From Piliocolobus tephrosceles (taxonomy: Eukaryota; Chordata; Mammalia; Primates; Cercopithecidae), in the NCBI RefSeq assembly GCF_002776525.5, contig NC_045441.1:91473298-91537297 (forward strand): a DNA stretch of 64,000 bases, given 5' to 3'. The position numbers and the translations under genes were made by a program. Each line of letters begins with the position of its first letter. The stretch's first letter is position 1. A model generated the notes under the pieces. It was not told where the DNA came from. It did no database searches and was given only the letters and a program-made list of their open reading frames with translations. Positions 31,691 to 51,620 of this stretch are shown piece by piece.

Positions 31691-33404
31691 AAGGAAAAGG
31701 GGTGTAAAATGTTAGTTGCACCTGGAAAGAGTACAGTTTAAGAACATGTGGTCAGGAAAGAAGGCAGAGAGTGTATCTGATAGAACAATGGTGTAGACAT
31801 TAATTTCCCAGTTTGTTCTGCCTTAAGTCGAAGACATCATGTAATGTTGATGGTGGAGACTCGGACAGATGGGGCTGGAGAAACCTAACTTGGCTCATGA
31901 ATTGTCCAAACGATGAGACAAGTTGGCCTGATAGGGCAGTTGTTTGGAATTCAAGGTACATTAGGAGAAAAGGAGGGCTAGCTAAGGAAAGCAATATAAA
32001 TAAGCTGATGAAAAGGGATACGTATGATTTTAAAAATAAATAAAAACTCTGGGCTTCACGTTTTCCACCTTTTATCTTTTAGTCCTCTGCTAATGAAGGT
32101 GCTTAAGGACAAGAGCTTTTATGAAGTTGAAGCACAACTTTAGGTTGCACAATGTAACAGAGTCCCTAGCATCTATCTTTATCAGTGAAGAATAGGAAAA
32201 TAAGAATAATCAATACCCTCTATTCCCTTAGAATAAAATCAGAAGAAACACAGTCTTTTGTTTTCCAGAAAAAATTTTTTCTTGTTAGGGCCATGAAAAA
32301 TAAAGGAAAAAACATCATAGTACAACCACATGTTCCAACCTTTAAAAGAGGAATTTGTTGTTCAGAGTGGGAGTTTAGTTAGAAACTTGAGTAGACAAAG
32401 AGCAAAATACTTATGCCTGAATTTCAAGAAATGCCTTTTAAATACCTGTTAGACAACATGTCTTATTGAAGGAATCTATTTTTGTGAAAAAATAAACTAA
32501 TGTCTTAACTTCAACTAAAAAAATATCAGCATGTCTATAGTGTCTGTTAGGTATGAGGTACTCCCCCTTGTTTTTTTTTTTTTAATTTTCTTCTGGTTTC
32601 AAAGCTTTTTAGTGCACCATCTACTTAACGATGTTTAGGACATACTTCTGTTTCATTTTACAGACAATACACACACAACTTAATCACAGGTCTTGAATAA
32701 GAAGTAGAGAATCATACAAAAGGAAGAAAATATCACAGATGACCTTGCTTTTAGGAAAAAAAACAAAGACATTCATACTGACTGTTAAAGTAAATAATGA
32801 TCTCCCTGTAAATACATTTTAATAATCTATGATAGGTCTCCCATGAAAATATTAATGTGCATTTAACTTTCAATTATGAAACATTATAGAGAAGTGCAAG
32901 ATAAATGTCAAAATGATCTTAGTCAATTTGGCACATAGTAGTTTACTCCCTCCTATAAAGAGACTACAGAAGCCAATGATTTTGTCTGTGATCCTACAAT
33001 TCTACCATTATGGAAAGAGTTATTGCAAAGCTGTATCTCTGAATGAACTAACTTATAACTAATATAAGAATGAATGAAAAGATATTGTAGTTTGTAAGAT
33101 ACTTACTGTTTCTACTATTTCAGACTTTTTGGGAAGATAGTATCCTAAGCATGTGGGTAGCTATCTTATAAAAAATTGGAAAGAAAGTAAATATTTCTGG
33201 TTGATTATTCTTGTTTGAATTATAAAACTATTGCTAATGCTTTTTACTTTAAAAAGTAAATCTTATAATAACACGACTTTTCTGCTTAGCATGGAAAAAC
33301 AATCTTCATTTAGGGAAATTAAGATACTTGTATATAATCTGGAGAATGAATTTTAGTTAAGAGAATGAAATCACTAGTCCTCATAGTTTTGTAACTTTTA
33401 GTTT
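31691..33404. other. Intronic stretch, nothing recognised
   Basis: About 1.7 kb of AT-rich DNA. The frames at 31813-32043 and 32185-32382 show no domain. Confidence 0.35.
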
Positions 33405-33417
33405 GATTTTAACTATT

Positions 33418-35231
<1,814 letters not shown>

Positions 35232-35243
35232 TTTTTAACTATT

Positions 35244-37766
35244 AAATTCAGCAGAAAAGGTTAGAATATCTTCCCCCAGGAAGGACTCAATAAGATAATT
35301 TGCAGTTTTCTTTTTAAAAAACATTTGAAAATATTTTTTGATTAATTGATCTTTCCCATGTTTTTAATCATTTAAAACAAAGATAGGTGTGCAAAGAAAG
35401 GGCATGTATGTCTTCTTGCTTTTCCTTACTTTTTTTTTTCTTTTTTCTCATTCTGATTCCTATCCTCCCATGTGTATTTCAAATTGTTTGAAGAATTTAA
35501 TGATGGATAAAGTTCATATCTCAGAATTTACAGGGGCTGGAGAAGTTAAGCTGTTCCTCTAGGCTGTTACTACTAGGGAAGCAGTAGAAGTATTATGGGG
35601 GAGGGAGGGATAAGGAGTGAGTGGAATTGAACTCACTCAGTAACAGATTTTGCAAAGTGAGGACGGAGACATGTCAGGAGTTGGGACACAGGACGGGGTA
35701 CAGACGGAAGATGGCAGGAGGGCTTCAATGTCTGATGAGTTTCCTTCTATTTCACTTGTGGATCATCGGTAAATTAACCAAATATCACAAAATGCTGAGT
35801 GTGTCTGAAATTTGTATGGAAACCGGTAAAAGGGTGGACCTCTATTACATGGGGCAGAAGCAAGCAGACTGCTATAAATCAAGAAGTGAAACAGAGAAAA
35901 GCACAGGGGAATTAGACATGGAATTCCTGGGAGGCTTTTAATTGTGCTAGGCCCTAGAATTGAGATCTGAACCAATATTCATTAAATCTTATTAGTACAG
36001 GGAGGTCAAGTGACATGCAGATAACATGTGCATGTGCTTCTCAAAGAAACAAGCTAAAATACAACACTACAAAGATCATAAATTACTGGCTTTGTAGCCA
36101 GATGATGCATCAGTTTAATGCACAGCACATTTGACTGTTGGAGATTTTGCAGAAAGCAATAATATGCAAATAATATCACATTACCTAGGACATTGTTTTG
36201 AAAACTTTGCCAGAATCTAAACTTCCTTTGTAGCACTATTTCTCTGCCATGAGCTCTGGGTTCTTCTTGGGTATTTTTGGAGCTCCATGAACTTTGTAGT
36301 TTATCATGTGTCGAGCCAGTTGGGGAAAATTCAGTCACCACTGAACCTGTGTATTTCAGTTTCCAGACCAATAGATTTCAAAAGTGGAAAGTATACATAA
36401 TAAAATAACTCTGCCAAACCTCAAGTAAAAAGCAACTTTCATTTTTGAGCCTTTAGATTTGGTCGTTTAGGAGTGGTTTCTAAAGTTTATTTTACTGAGT
36501 ACCCCTTCAAGATTGTAAGTTTTTTGAATTTATTTTTATTTTTCTTTATACACTTTTAACTTAGACATTAGTCTTTTCATTGCGTTTTAAGGCCTATGTT
36601 GAAAAGGGGGCTACAACCAAAGGGAGAAATCATTGGGAATGCTTGCAGCATTGGAAGACCCTCAGGTTCCTTCAGAAAATATTTGCCTGTAAGTCATTGA
36701 GAAGATCACAAAAACAAGCTTTCTTTTTTTTTGTCCTTGATTGACCAATAGTAATATTTTATCAAAAGATGATAGCAACAGATGTCAAAGATTTATGTAC
36801 TGAAAATGTGATAGATTAAATTGAACAAGTGACCAGATTATCAAAATCAATAGACCTTTTAGCCATAACGTCAGTCCCTTCAATATGTTGGACTTCTGAA
36901 AACAAATGGTTTCTCTTAATGCACATCTAATCTGATTTACTTCTATACATTTTAATTAGTTTTCCAATTATAAGAATAATAGACTACATATCAAACAAGC
37001 AAACACCCAAAAACAATAATTTGACTAAGTTGCTTAAAGATACCAAAGGTATAATCTGAATGATTGATTGCCCACATCTGACTCCATCTGGCTAACTTGA
37101 CTTGGTTATTTGTGATTCTGTTACAGAAAATTATCATGGATGAAACAAATTTATATCATTAGGCATTATTTGGGAGGATGCTATAAGGAAAGAATCTTTT
37201 TTTTTCTTTTTACAATATATGATGTGTCATCATTTATTTTGTCATATTTATGTTTGTAATAACCACATTTCTGCCTTGAATACATTGAACTTTAGAAAAG
37301 TGTATAATTACTTTGATTTGTATTTATGTTACCTAAAATAATCTATACTTTTACCAATAATGCATAATACATTTGTAACCATACCTCTTTGAGGACAATA
37401 TATTTTAAAGATTAAATTATAATTTAGAACTTATATTATAGGTATCTTAAGTCTCTCACAGGAACGTGTTGTAATATAACGAAGAGGATAATGACATCTT
37501 CTATATTGATAGTAAATTATGTTTAATAAGTAATTATTTGAAGATTTATTCATAACACAAAAAGATGATTGTATGTAACAAAGTTTATATATAAGATTAA
37601 GAATACAGAGACCTCTTCTAGTTTTAATTTTACTACATCTTATTCTTGTAAACTTCACAATCTTTACATTTATTATACCTAAAAGAATATAATAATAACT
37701 GCCTTTTCTCAAATAAAGTTATTGTGAAGTCAAATGAAACAAAAAAGACATTCATATTTGTATATA
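35244..37766. other. Intronic stretch, nothing recognised
   Basis: About 2.5 kb with no Alu. It contains the 106-codon plus-strand frame at 35621-35941, which has no known domain, no promoter and no splice context. I do not call it a gene. Confidence 0.4.
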
Positions 37767-37780
37767 AAATTCAAAACACA

Positions 37781-38107
<327 letters not shown>

Positions 38108-38446
38108 TCAAGGTACATTTTAACATTAAATTATGGGATAAAATATACCGTCTCCTTAGTTGGACTCAGTACATTTCTTTGTTAGTGTGGTTATAATATT
38201 TTAAATGTCTGATGTCTATAAGCATAACTATATAAAATCTTGATATAAAAATCTTCATACTTTTGACACAGAAGTAATGACATAGAAGAAAATTCAGACA
38301 CTTGAGAATGATAGTAGAAATGTCTTCCTTGTCCTTTGTTAATTACAATGTAGATAGATATTTTATGTATGTCTCCTAGATGTTTCCTTGCTACATTATT
38401 ATTGGAAACTTAATGTTCACGTCAACAACCTTGTAAGAGCCATGTA

Positions 38447-38758
38447 ATTATTATTTATTAATTTATTTATTTTGAGACAGGGTCTCATTCCCGTCTCCCA
38501 GACTCGGGTGCAGCAATGCCATCTCAGCTCACTGCAGCCTCTACCTCCTTGGGCTCAGGTGATCCTCCTGCCTCAGCCTCCGAAGTAACTGGGACTACAG
38601 GCACACTTTGCCATGCCCAGCTAGTTTTTTGTATTTTTTGTAGAATGGGGTTTTGCGGTGTTGCCCAGGATAGTCTCCAGCTCCTGAGCTCACGGGATCC
38701 TCCTGCCTCGGCCTCTCAAAATGCTGGGATTTATAGGCATGAACCACCACAGCTGGCC
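38447..38758 (-). mobile_element. AluJ-like element
   Basis: A diverged reverse Alu with an AT-rich tail, 'gagacagggtctcattcccg', 'gtgttgcccaggatagtctc' and the end 'accaccacagctggcc'. The substitutions fit the oldest Alu class. Confidence 0.9.
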
Positions 38759-40199
38759 AATTGTTTCTTTTTAAGTTGCCTAGAGGCTCGTGAATCATTT
38801 CTGACTTTTCGTAGTTTAAGGGGAAAAATGGCCAAAGGCTTCTTTCTAAAACATTTTATTGTTTAATATAAAAATCACTGAATCTTTAAAACATGTAATA
38901 AGAGACCTTTTTAGACACGTAGCATTAATCTATAGTTCTGTCCTTCCAGCTACATTCTTTATGGAGACTATTTAATGTTGGTAAATTGAAATCAAAATTA
39001 CAATCAGAGATGTCTAAGATAATATAAAAATCAGTATTTAAAAAGCTTCTATATTAGACTATGTCTAATACAGGAATATTGCTTTAAAGAGTTGAATGTA
39101 TTTGGAATCTTTTAAGATTTTTTTCCATGACAGGTAATTGTCAGTATGTATCCAATGTTAGTTATGCTTTTTACTCAGGATAAGCAGATCTTTCAATTCA
39201 TTTAAAAAATCTGTGATGTAATTAACTCTAAGAAATGTAAAGCCTGTAACCAGCATCTCAATAACTGGTTTGACAGATGGACGGTAATAGTCTTTAACCT
39301 TTGCCTGAAGACTACTGTATTGTTTAATACTGTAATTTGTTAGACATACTACCAATGCTTTAATTTGAAGATTCAATTCATCCATTTAATCTTGGGTCAG
39401 GGATTTGAATTATTGATTTAATCTTTCTGCTTTACTCTAAATTCAATATATTTACTGAAGATAGAACCATAGTGAGAGGCATTCAGAAACTCATAAAGGT
39501 TCCATAAATCGTGCTTTTCTATTTAGTAACTTTCCTCATACTATTTCTATTATACCAAATTGAATTGATCATTTTGAATACTGTCTAAAATTGGTGAGCA
39601 TAATCTGTTTAGATACTTAATAACTTAAAACTTTGCAGACATTTAAAATACTTCATGTGAGAAAATTTAAATTTGCTTGATGTATTATGTCTTAAATTTT
39701 GGATCTGTTTTATAAAATGACATTCATACATTAAAATAGAAATCTTTTAAAGGAATATTTTAATTTCAGTCCTGGTAACTATATGTGTATGTCAAGAACT
39801 GATAGGCTGAAATTTTAGTTAATTTAATTTATATAACATATTAATGATTTTATACAAACCTGCACACATTTCAAGACTTTAGTGGTTAGCATTGAAATGA
39901 GAGAAAAATCGATCAATATTTGTTACCTAGCAATACCCTAATTCTTTTCTTACTAGTCTTGCTATTTAAAAAAAAATGGACTTGGTGAGATTATTAACTA
40001 CATATATACATTCAGTCATATTATTCATAATTTAAGATTAGAATAAATGCTGGTGACATTGTAGCACAAGGCTGGTTTAATAATTTTATGATGCAACATT
40101 TAACTCCTTAGATATCTGAATTTTTGCTAACCAAGCAACTTCTAAGATGATACGTCATGGGAGAGCTTGAGAATGCAAGTCACTTTAAGAAGTTTAATT
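38759..40199. other. Intronic stretch, nothing recognised
   Basis: About 1.4 kb of AT-rich DNA with no assigned element. The minus frame at 39158-39385 has no known domain. Confidence 0.35.
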
Positions 40200-40557
<358 letters not shown>

Positions 40558-41245
40558 TCATAAATGCACAGATATATGAATACATACTGCATATATGGTA
40601 TACATTTATTATACCAATACCATGTCATAACCACAATAACAGATCTTAGAAATTAAAAATTAAAATAAGGTAGACTTGATATGTGCAACAATATAATTAT
40701 TTAATTTGCTGATTGGTCGTTCCTATTAGAATCTTCAGCAGTAGGTGCATTCACTAGTAATTAACAATCCCTCTATTTGAGTTAGTTTGAATGGATAATG
40801 TGAGTATACTTTAGATTCAGTGGAATCTTACAAAAAACACAGCTGTCCTATGGTCTCAAAGGGGACAACTGAAACTAAAAAATCAATATGTCTCAGCAGG
40901 TTTGTTGTAATAGATGCTTAGCACAGCAGGTTTGTATAAACTAATGACACACTGTGCAATGACAAGACAGATTAAAGGACTGCACAGGCACAGTCACTGG
41001 TCTGGAGCAGCAGAGGATGCAAATATATATATATGCAGTATTTTTGGAATGGTGGAATGTACACAGTTTGTAGGTGCCTATGCTCTGGGATATTGTTTTG
41101 AAAACCAATTTTAAATATCAATTTACATGGATGTAGCAATCATTTTGACTCATGTGTTTAAGACTTATGAAAGAGCTCTTAAAGCTTTTACCTTAAACAA
41201 TTGTATTTTCTTGTGAACTCACCAACAGCCAACATACAGGATATT

Positions 41246-41546
41246 TGTTTCTTTGTTTTTTGAGATAGGGTCTCACTGTGTTGCTTAGGCTGGAGTGCAG
41301 TGGTGCGATCTCAGCTCACTGCAGTCTCTACTTCCTGAGCTCAAAAGGAGCCTCACATCTCAGCCTCCCAAGTAACTGGGACTATGGGCGTGCACCACTA
41401 TGGCTGGCTAATTTTTTCATTTTTTTTTGTAGAGATAGGGTTTGTCATGTTGGTTAGGCAAGTCTCGAACTCCTGAGCTCAAGCAGTCCACCCACCTCAA
41501 CCTCCCAAAGTGATAGGATTACAGGTGTAAGCCACTAAGTCCAGTC
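41246..41546 (-). mobile_element. AluJ-like element
   Basis: A reverse, strongly diverged Alu: 'gagatagggtctcactgtg', 'ttgtagagatagggtttgtc', ending 'gccactaagtccagtc'. Confidence 0.9.
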
Positions 41547-45152
<3,606 letters not shown>

Positions 45153-45170
45153 CAAAATATTTATTATTAT

Positions 45171-45915
45171 ATTAAATCAACAAATTTGCATGAGTGGTTT
45201 ATTTCATGTTTTGTCCCCCAATAGATGATACCTGTATCCGTATGTGGATAAACCTCCTCAGCCTTTTATGATGCTCTGCAAGCTTTCTCTGTCACAGAAA
45301 ATTTTATGTGACTTGATATTTTCCCCCTCACACTGTCTTCATATTAATGCATTGCCTGTTTAGAGGTTTTTAGCCCTACTAATGGGTTATCTCCATAAGG
45401 AACAGTATGAATCTAATTCTCTAACGTTATTTCAACTCATTGCGGCTGCTGCTATGAAGCCAATTGTAAGCACAGTTAATTGTTCTCATGATTACTAAGA
45501 CAAACATCACATGTAGGAGAGGTTTGATTTTCCGTATTACAAAAGATAAGCTCTGGGAGAATTCAGCATTCAGTTTCCTAATCACTTACACATGTAAAAC
45601 CCCTCCAGTGACGCCAGAAATTGTTCATTATTTCTTGTAAGTGTAGTGTAAAACTCAGAGTGCGCTCAGAGGAAGTATCAGTTCTGTTTTCTTGGATACT
45701 AGTGCTGCTGTGTTAGTTGTAAAACACAAAATGACTTCAACATAAGACACATTTGAAATTTCCTTATAACTTACAAGTTATTTTCAGGTATATTAAAATG
45801 ACAAAAGACCAGCTAAGAGACTATAAGTAGAACAATATTTGAGGTTCATTTGCAAGAATAATCTTATTTGTCTTATTGACTTCTTGGGTAAAATGATTGA
45901 AGAACTTTACATGAA

Positions 45916-45946
<31 letters not shown>

Positions 45947-46174
45947 CTTTTTCTTTCTCCAGGCAACAAAAATAACACTCAGGCATGAATTCTTTTGGTA
46001 GAAGATCATTCTTTATCAGAAACAACGTTGTACATCCTTGCAGTTTAATTAACTTCAGTAGATTATCATCCGAATTGTAATTTTATAAGAATAATTGTGA
46101 TGGAATATTTACAGTGTAAGAGACTCCTGTAAAGGATATGATGAAGTATTTCTTGCTGCAATCTGATTTACTTT
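45171..46174. other. Intronic stretch with a GT repeat
   Basis: About 1 kb of unassigned DNA apart from a (GT)n tract at 45916-45944. Confidence 0.4.
45916..45944 (+). repeat. (GT)n microsatellite
   Basis: An uninterrupted GT tract of about 14 units between 'catgaat' and 'ttcttttt'. Confidence 0.95.
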
Positions 46175-46481
46175 TGTTTTAGTTTTTGTTTTTTTGAGAC
46201 AGAGTCTCCCTCTGTCGCCCAGGCTGGAATGCAGTGATGTGATCTCGACTCACTACAGCCTCCACCTCCAGGGTTTAAGCGATTCTCCTGTCTCAGCCTC
46301 CTGAGTAGCTGGGACTACAGGCACCTGCCACCACGCCCGGCTAATTTTTGCATTTTTAGTAGAGATGGGGTTTCACCATGGTGGCCATGCTGATCATGAA
46401 CTCCTGAACTGAAGTGATCTGCCTGCCTGCCTCGGGCTCCCAAAGTGCTGGGATTACAAGTGTGAGCCACTACTCCCAGCC
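46175..46481 (-). mobile_element. AluS-type element
   Basis: A reverse Alu ('gagacagagtctccctctg' to 'ccactactcccagcc') with near-matching flanks 'tgatttacttttg' and 'tgatttgcttttg' as the likely duplication. Confidence 0.92.
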
Positions 46482-46671
46482 TGTGATTTGCTTTTGGATA
46501 AGATTATGGCCTATAAATGGAGGGAAGTAAAAGTAACACATTTCAGTTGCATTTCCTCATGGGCATAGATACTTTGAAAATTTTCTGTAAATTATCCAAC
46601 ATGTATTTCTAAGATAAGAAACCACTATGATTTTTAAACATAGTGAGAATCACCACAGCATCAAATTCATT

Positions 46672-47130
46672 CATTCATTTAACAAATACTTATTTAGCAC
46701 TATGTGCCAGATACTGAGTTAGAGACTCAGAATACATCTTTGAACAGAGCAAGTACTTGTTTTGTGGTGAATCTTATATTCTTATGGAAGGAGACAGATA
46801 AAAAACACTAAGCATGATGAATAAATTATTCAGTATCTTAAACAATGATAGGTACTGTGGACAAGAAAACACAGAGTAGGTTAATGGTGTTCTGCAAGGA
46901 CGGGGAAAGGGCAGACTGTGGTATTAAATGGTAGTCAGGGTTCACCTCCTGGAGACGTTGAGATTTGAGCAAAGATTTGAATGGAATAAGGGACTTAACC
47001 AAGGGAATATCTGTGGGAAGAGCATTCCAGACAGAGGAAAAAGCCAGAGCAAAGGCCCAAAGGTGTGATGGAGAATTTCTAGCATATTCTGGGAAGAAGG
47101 CCAGCAGAGTGAGTGAGAGAATGAGTAGTA
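46672..47130 (-). mobile_element. L2 LINE 3' end
   Basis: The sequence follows the reverse L2 3' part: 'ttcattcatttaacaaatac', 'tagcactatgtgccagatac', 'ttatggaaggagacagata', 'agagcattccagacagagg' and 'gcaaaggcccaaagg'. It is ancient. The 115-codon minus frame at 46942-47289 partly translates it and is not a gene. Confidence 0.7.
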
Positions 47131-47689
47131 GGAGCTAAAGTAAAAAAGGAATTGGGTTGAAAGACACATCTCATTTCGTTGGTGCCATGATGGGCCTCCT
47201 ATAAAGAAAAGAACTGGAAATTCTGTAAACTTCACAGAGAAGCCCTGTAAGATTGTTGGCTCCATGTCACCCTGAAGAGGTTTGGCCATGTGTTCAAACT
47301 AATTTTAAATACCACCTAACCTCTGTGGTTTGCCTCCTGTTATGTTTATTCTGTGTTGGTGTTTTACACTATAACTTTAGTTATATATTACCTCAACAAA
47401 GGCTAATATATTGCGAAATATAAGATATTGAATACAGTATAAAAGCTATTAAGCTAAAGCTTAATAAGCTAAATATAAGATACTGAATATAATATATAGC
47501 TGAAGGCTATAACATAGACTCTATAGCATAACTCAGGGAAATGAGTAGCTGAATTCCACGAATAACTGAATGCATGGACTGAAGGGAGGGTTTCACAGAG
47601 TGTTGTATGTTAGAATCTGTGTTCCCTCTCCTCCCAATTATTGTGCAGCATCTTGAGAGGACCATCAGGTGCCTACAACCTTACTGTAC

Positions 47690-48620
47690 CTACATCTCTC
47701 TTGCCCCTTACCCTGCTGACTGAAAAGAATCACATACCCATTTTGCAAAGGTTATTTCATTCCTCATGTTCTGGAATTCTTCATCCTTTGTCTCTAAAAG
47801 AACTTTGTTCCATCACTTATTTGTCCGTCTTGTCTACCTCCAGAAAATCCTGCTCAGATGTCCATTTCCATTAATGTGTGCTCAGATAGCTCCTTTTTTT
47901 TTTTTAAAAAAAAACTGCTTCCTAGGTTCAATTTTCTAGCAGTTTCTACCTTCTCCTGTTCGGTAGCAAGCATTTTGGCTGCATTTCTGTATCTGGTATT
48001 TGCACATCCTCTCCTCTTCATTAGCTTCTAGGCCTCTACAATTGGGGGTCTTTACCACTACCGCATTGAAGGGACCCCTGCATCTTCATTGCCACATTAC
48101 AATACTTTCACCCCTTATCTGATTTGATTACTTTGTAACATTTGACATGGGCCACTGTTCTTGAAAATACTCTTTTCTTTAGCTTTAATTACAGTATTCT
48201 TTCACATCATTTCCTACCTCTATAACAACTTTTTTTCTAATGTTTTTGAATTCATCTTTCTGAATCTTCTTAGTAAATATCAGTGTCTGTAGGATCACAC
48301 TCCACATTCTGGGCAATCTCATCACTGCCAAGGCTTCCATCACTATCTTTATGCTGTGGTCTTTTCCAGGTGTATTTCTAGTCCCTAATTCCCTCCTGAA
48401 CCCAATAGTTTTATATGCAATAAAAATGTTGTATTAGGTGTACTGGACACCTAATTGAACATCCACAAGCCATAGGCACCCTCAGACTTAAGATATCTTA
48501 CTTGGATCCCCACTCACTCCTTTGACCAAACTCCTTTCTCTTCCTTGTTTTGTATCCAGTAAATGACAGTCCTGTATCCCCAATGCCCAAGCTAGCTTCC
48601 TCTCTCGCCCGCCCCCATAC
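47690..48620 (+). mobile_element. L2-like LINE fragments
   Basis: The first part (47740-47880) resembles the L2 3' region ('gttctggaattcttcatcc', 'ctgctcagatgtcc'). The second (about 47950-48620) resembles the decayed reverse-transcriptase region of the CR1/L2 clade ('acatttgacatgggccac', 'tggacacctaattgaacatcc', 'aatgcccaagct'). The order is 3' part before coding part, so these are probably two fragments or a rearranged copy. Confidence 0.5.
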
Positions 48621-49018
48621 TTTCAATTGCTTTATCATTTATAGCTTATAATATAAAACTTTCCAGATTACCTCAGTGTCCCAATGTCAATTTTTGTGAA
48701 ATTATATTCATTTTTTAATTTTATAGGACTTGAAACAGGTAAGAAATTGATGTAAATGAAAGAGGTTCAACTTATAAAACGTAATTAAATTTAAATGAAG
48801 GAAATAAATTTTAAGTTACCAATATAAAACTTTAACTGAAGGTGTGAGTTGAGGTGAAGTAATAAATAAGCTCAGCTTGCGTGGGAATTCATGATGTGGA
48901 ATCTCCTAGGAGGAATTTTGCCTTCTTCAATCATACCGCTTCCAACTCTAGTGCATCCATTCTCATACATCAGAAATTATTTCTTCCATTTCAAAAGTTA
49001 TACTCTGAAAACAATTAA

Positions 49019-49342
<324 letters not shown>

Positions 49343-49358
49343 TACAATCAATTTTCTT

Positions 49359-50529
49359 ACCACTGCATAACCAAAGACTGGATGAGAAAAATACAGAATT
49401 ATATAGTCACTACAACTGTGTCCACATGGACAAGAAAGGGGGAAAACACCAGGCGAATGTATTTTCTTTTTTTCCATCTTTCAACTGATAAGTATATTTA
49501 AGAGAAATGTAGATAAAATACTGTTTGAAGTATAGTGACCATTATTGCCAAATGGCATGAAAACATTAAGATGAGACTACATGAGGGAGTATGGTTATTT
49601 ACATCACACTTGAGATTAATCTTTACAGAGATTAATTTCTTTTTTTCAGTATAAAGGAAAGTATTTCTGCTGAAGTTAGAGATCTTCAGGTTACAAAGAA
49701 TTTGGCAGTTAGAGGAGAATGAGGCAAAACATTCCAAATTTGAAAGATTCAGTAGGCATGACTAACAAATGTTGTATTTCAGAATACGTAATAAATTAGG
49801 ACACTTGTTAACAGTATGTGGTTGCCACCATAGAAGTGTGTAGTGTAATTTAGAGTGATGTAGGCACGTTTCCTGTGATACTGTGCTTTATGTTTTGTAA
49901 TTCTGTATTATCAATATGTACTCATAGTCTTGCTGTGATCTTTTCCCAAGATAACTCTTAATTGCTCCAGACTTTACAAGGTTGACTCAGAAGCAAACTG
50001 TAGAATGTCAGAAAAGTAATCTCCACCACTTATCGTTAACTAGTGACCATCTAACATGACAGGTGGCGCCCTGCCTGTCTTCAGCAGCTTGTGGGACAAA
50101 GCTGACTGTCAACACCATTGGGATGTAATTATTGTAATCTCTTGGGTCCAGTTTGGCGTGACCCTGAAAGCAATTCCCCGAGAAATGCTGGGAGCAATGC
50201 AGTGATGGAAAGAGCAGAGAAAGGAGAGGTTTGGGAGACCAGCAGCATTTTCAATTTACTGACAAGTGTTTTCACGCTGCTTAAGAATACGTATTTTGCA
50301 TGTGACAAATCAAATTGACAAATTGAAGAATTCATGGGACTTTCATTGTGGCCTAATTTAAATATTATCAAAGGGCTTTAGTTTGTAATGCAGAAGCAGC
50401 TATTTAATGGTTTAAGTAATTTTGAAAAATATTTTAATGATTAGAAAGCAGTGTAATTTATATTTTAAATGTTTCTTAAATAATTTGGTAACATTCTCAT
50501 TATTTTGGAACACACTTTGCAAATTTTTT
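49359..50529. other. Intronic stretch, nothing recognised
   Basis: About 1.2 kb of unassigned DNA. The frames at 49498-49737, 50118-50318 and 50129-50371 have no known domain. Confidence 0.35.
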
Positions 50530-50716
50530 ACTATAACTTATTTAATCTCTAGAACAACTCAGTAAATTAGATATTGTTATTAGTTCCAATTGGTAGATGG
50601 GGCAAATGAGGTACAAAGTTAGCTGTGACACAAAACAAATGGTAGATCTAGAGCTCGAACCGAGCCATCTGGTGCCAGAGTCTCTGTTCTTTATCATTGC
50701 ACTTTTCCCTGTGCCG
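50530..50716 (+). mobile_element. MIR element
   Basis: It follows MIR in order: 'ctctagaacaactcagtaaa', 'ttggtagatggggcaaatgag', spread over 50590-50610, 'ggtacaaagttagctgtgac', 'ggtagatctagagctcgaac' and 'ctctgttctttatcattgca'. Confidence 0.75.
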
Positions 50717-50907
50717 TCTTTAAAACATTCAACCTGCCTGTGTAGAATAGTGGCACCATACTTAAATACTTAAGTTAAATACTTAAGTATGCAAATACTT
50801 AATATACACTTAAATATGCTTATTATGGAGCTTGATACTAAACCAGATAATGTAAGAATATCTAAAATTCTAAAGTTACTAAGAATAGATTAGAGGAATT
50901 ATTAATA

Positions 50908-51620
50908 CAGTAGTCCCCTTTTATCTGCAGGGGATATGTTCCAAAGACCCCCAGCAAATGCCTGAAACCATGCATGGTAGCAAACTCGATTTCCATCAAT
51001 AGGAACATTTTTCTGTTCACATCTTCCACCCACAAATTTAATACCTTCTCCGTGCTAAGCAGTTATCATGCACTGTGGCCGTAAGTTTTGCAGTTTGAGG
51101 TGCGACAGGAAAACTAGCACAATTATTTTTTTAACTTCCTTCCCAGTTTCACTGATAGAAGATGTGTTCTTACTGTAGGTCTTAGCAATATCAACATATA
51201 ATTTGTTTTCTTTTCTTATTGTGAAGTTTCACCTTTTCACTTACAAGAAGCACTTACAGCTTCTTTTTGGCATATCCAAATTGCCCACATCACTAGTCTT
51301 GCACTTTGGGGCTGTTATCAAGTAAAATATGGATTACTAGATCACAAACACTGAGATACTTCTGCAGTCAGTCTGATCACTCAGAAGGCTGCTAAGTGAG
51401 TAATAGGCGGGTAGTGGATATGCTCAACAAAGGCGTGTTTCCCTAGTGGGATGGAGTGGTATGGAGGGGGATTTTATCACCTTACTCAGGGCAGCACATA
51501 ATTTAAAACTTGTAAGTTGTTTATTTTTGGAATTTTCCATTTAATGTTTTCAGATTGTGCTTGACTAAGAGCAACTGAAACCATAGAAAGCCAAACTACC
51601 AGTAAGGAGGGACTACTCCC
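50908..51620 (-). mobile_element. Tigger-type DNA transposon with terminal inverted repeats
   Basis: The left end 'cagtagtccccttttatctg' follows a TA dinucleotide. The right end is 'gtaaggagggactactc', the inverted counterpart. Inside, the minus strand carries the decayed N-terminal part of a Tigger/pogo-type transposase (the site of its start is around 51290-51320, 'cttgcactttggggctgtta'). At about 0.7 kb it is an internally deleted, inactive copy. Confidence 0.8.

Noticed and set aside
35621..35941. 106-codon plus frame outside known repeats
   Set aside because: No known domain, no splice or promoter support. Length is within chance for a window this size.
46942..47289. 115-codon minus frame
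   Set aside because: It overlaps an L2 relic and has no conserved motif.
50789..50796. Octamer motif atgcaaat
   Set aside because: An 8-base match is expected by chance many times in 64 kb and nothing else supports function.
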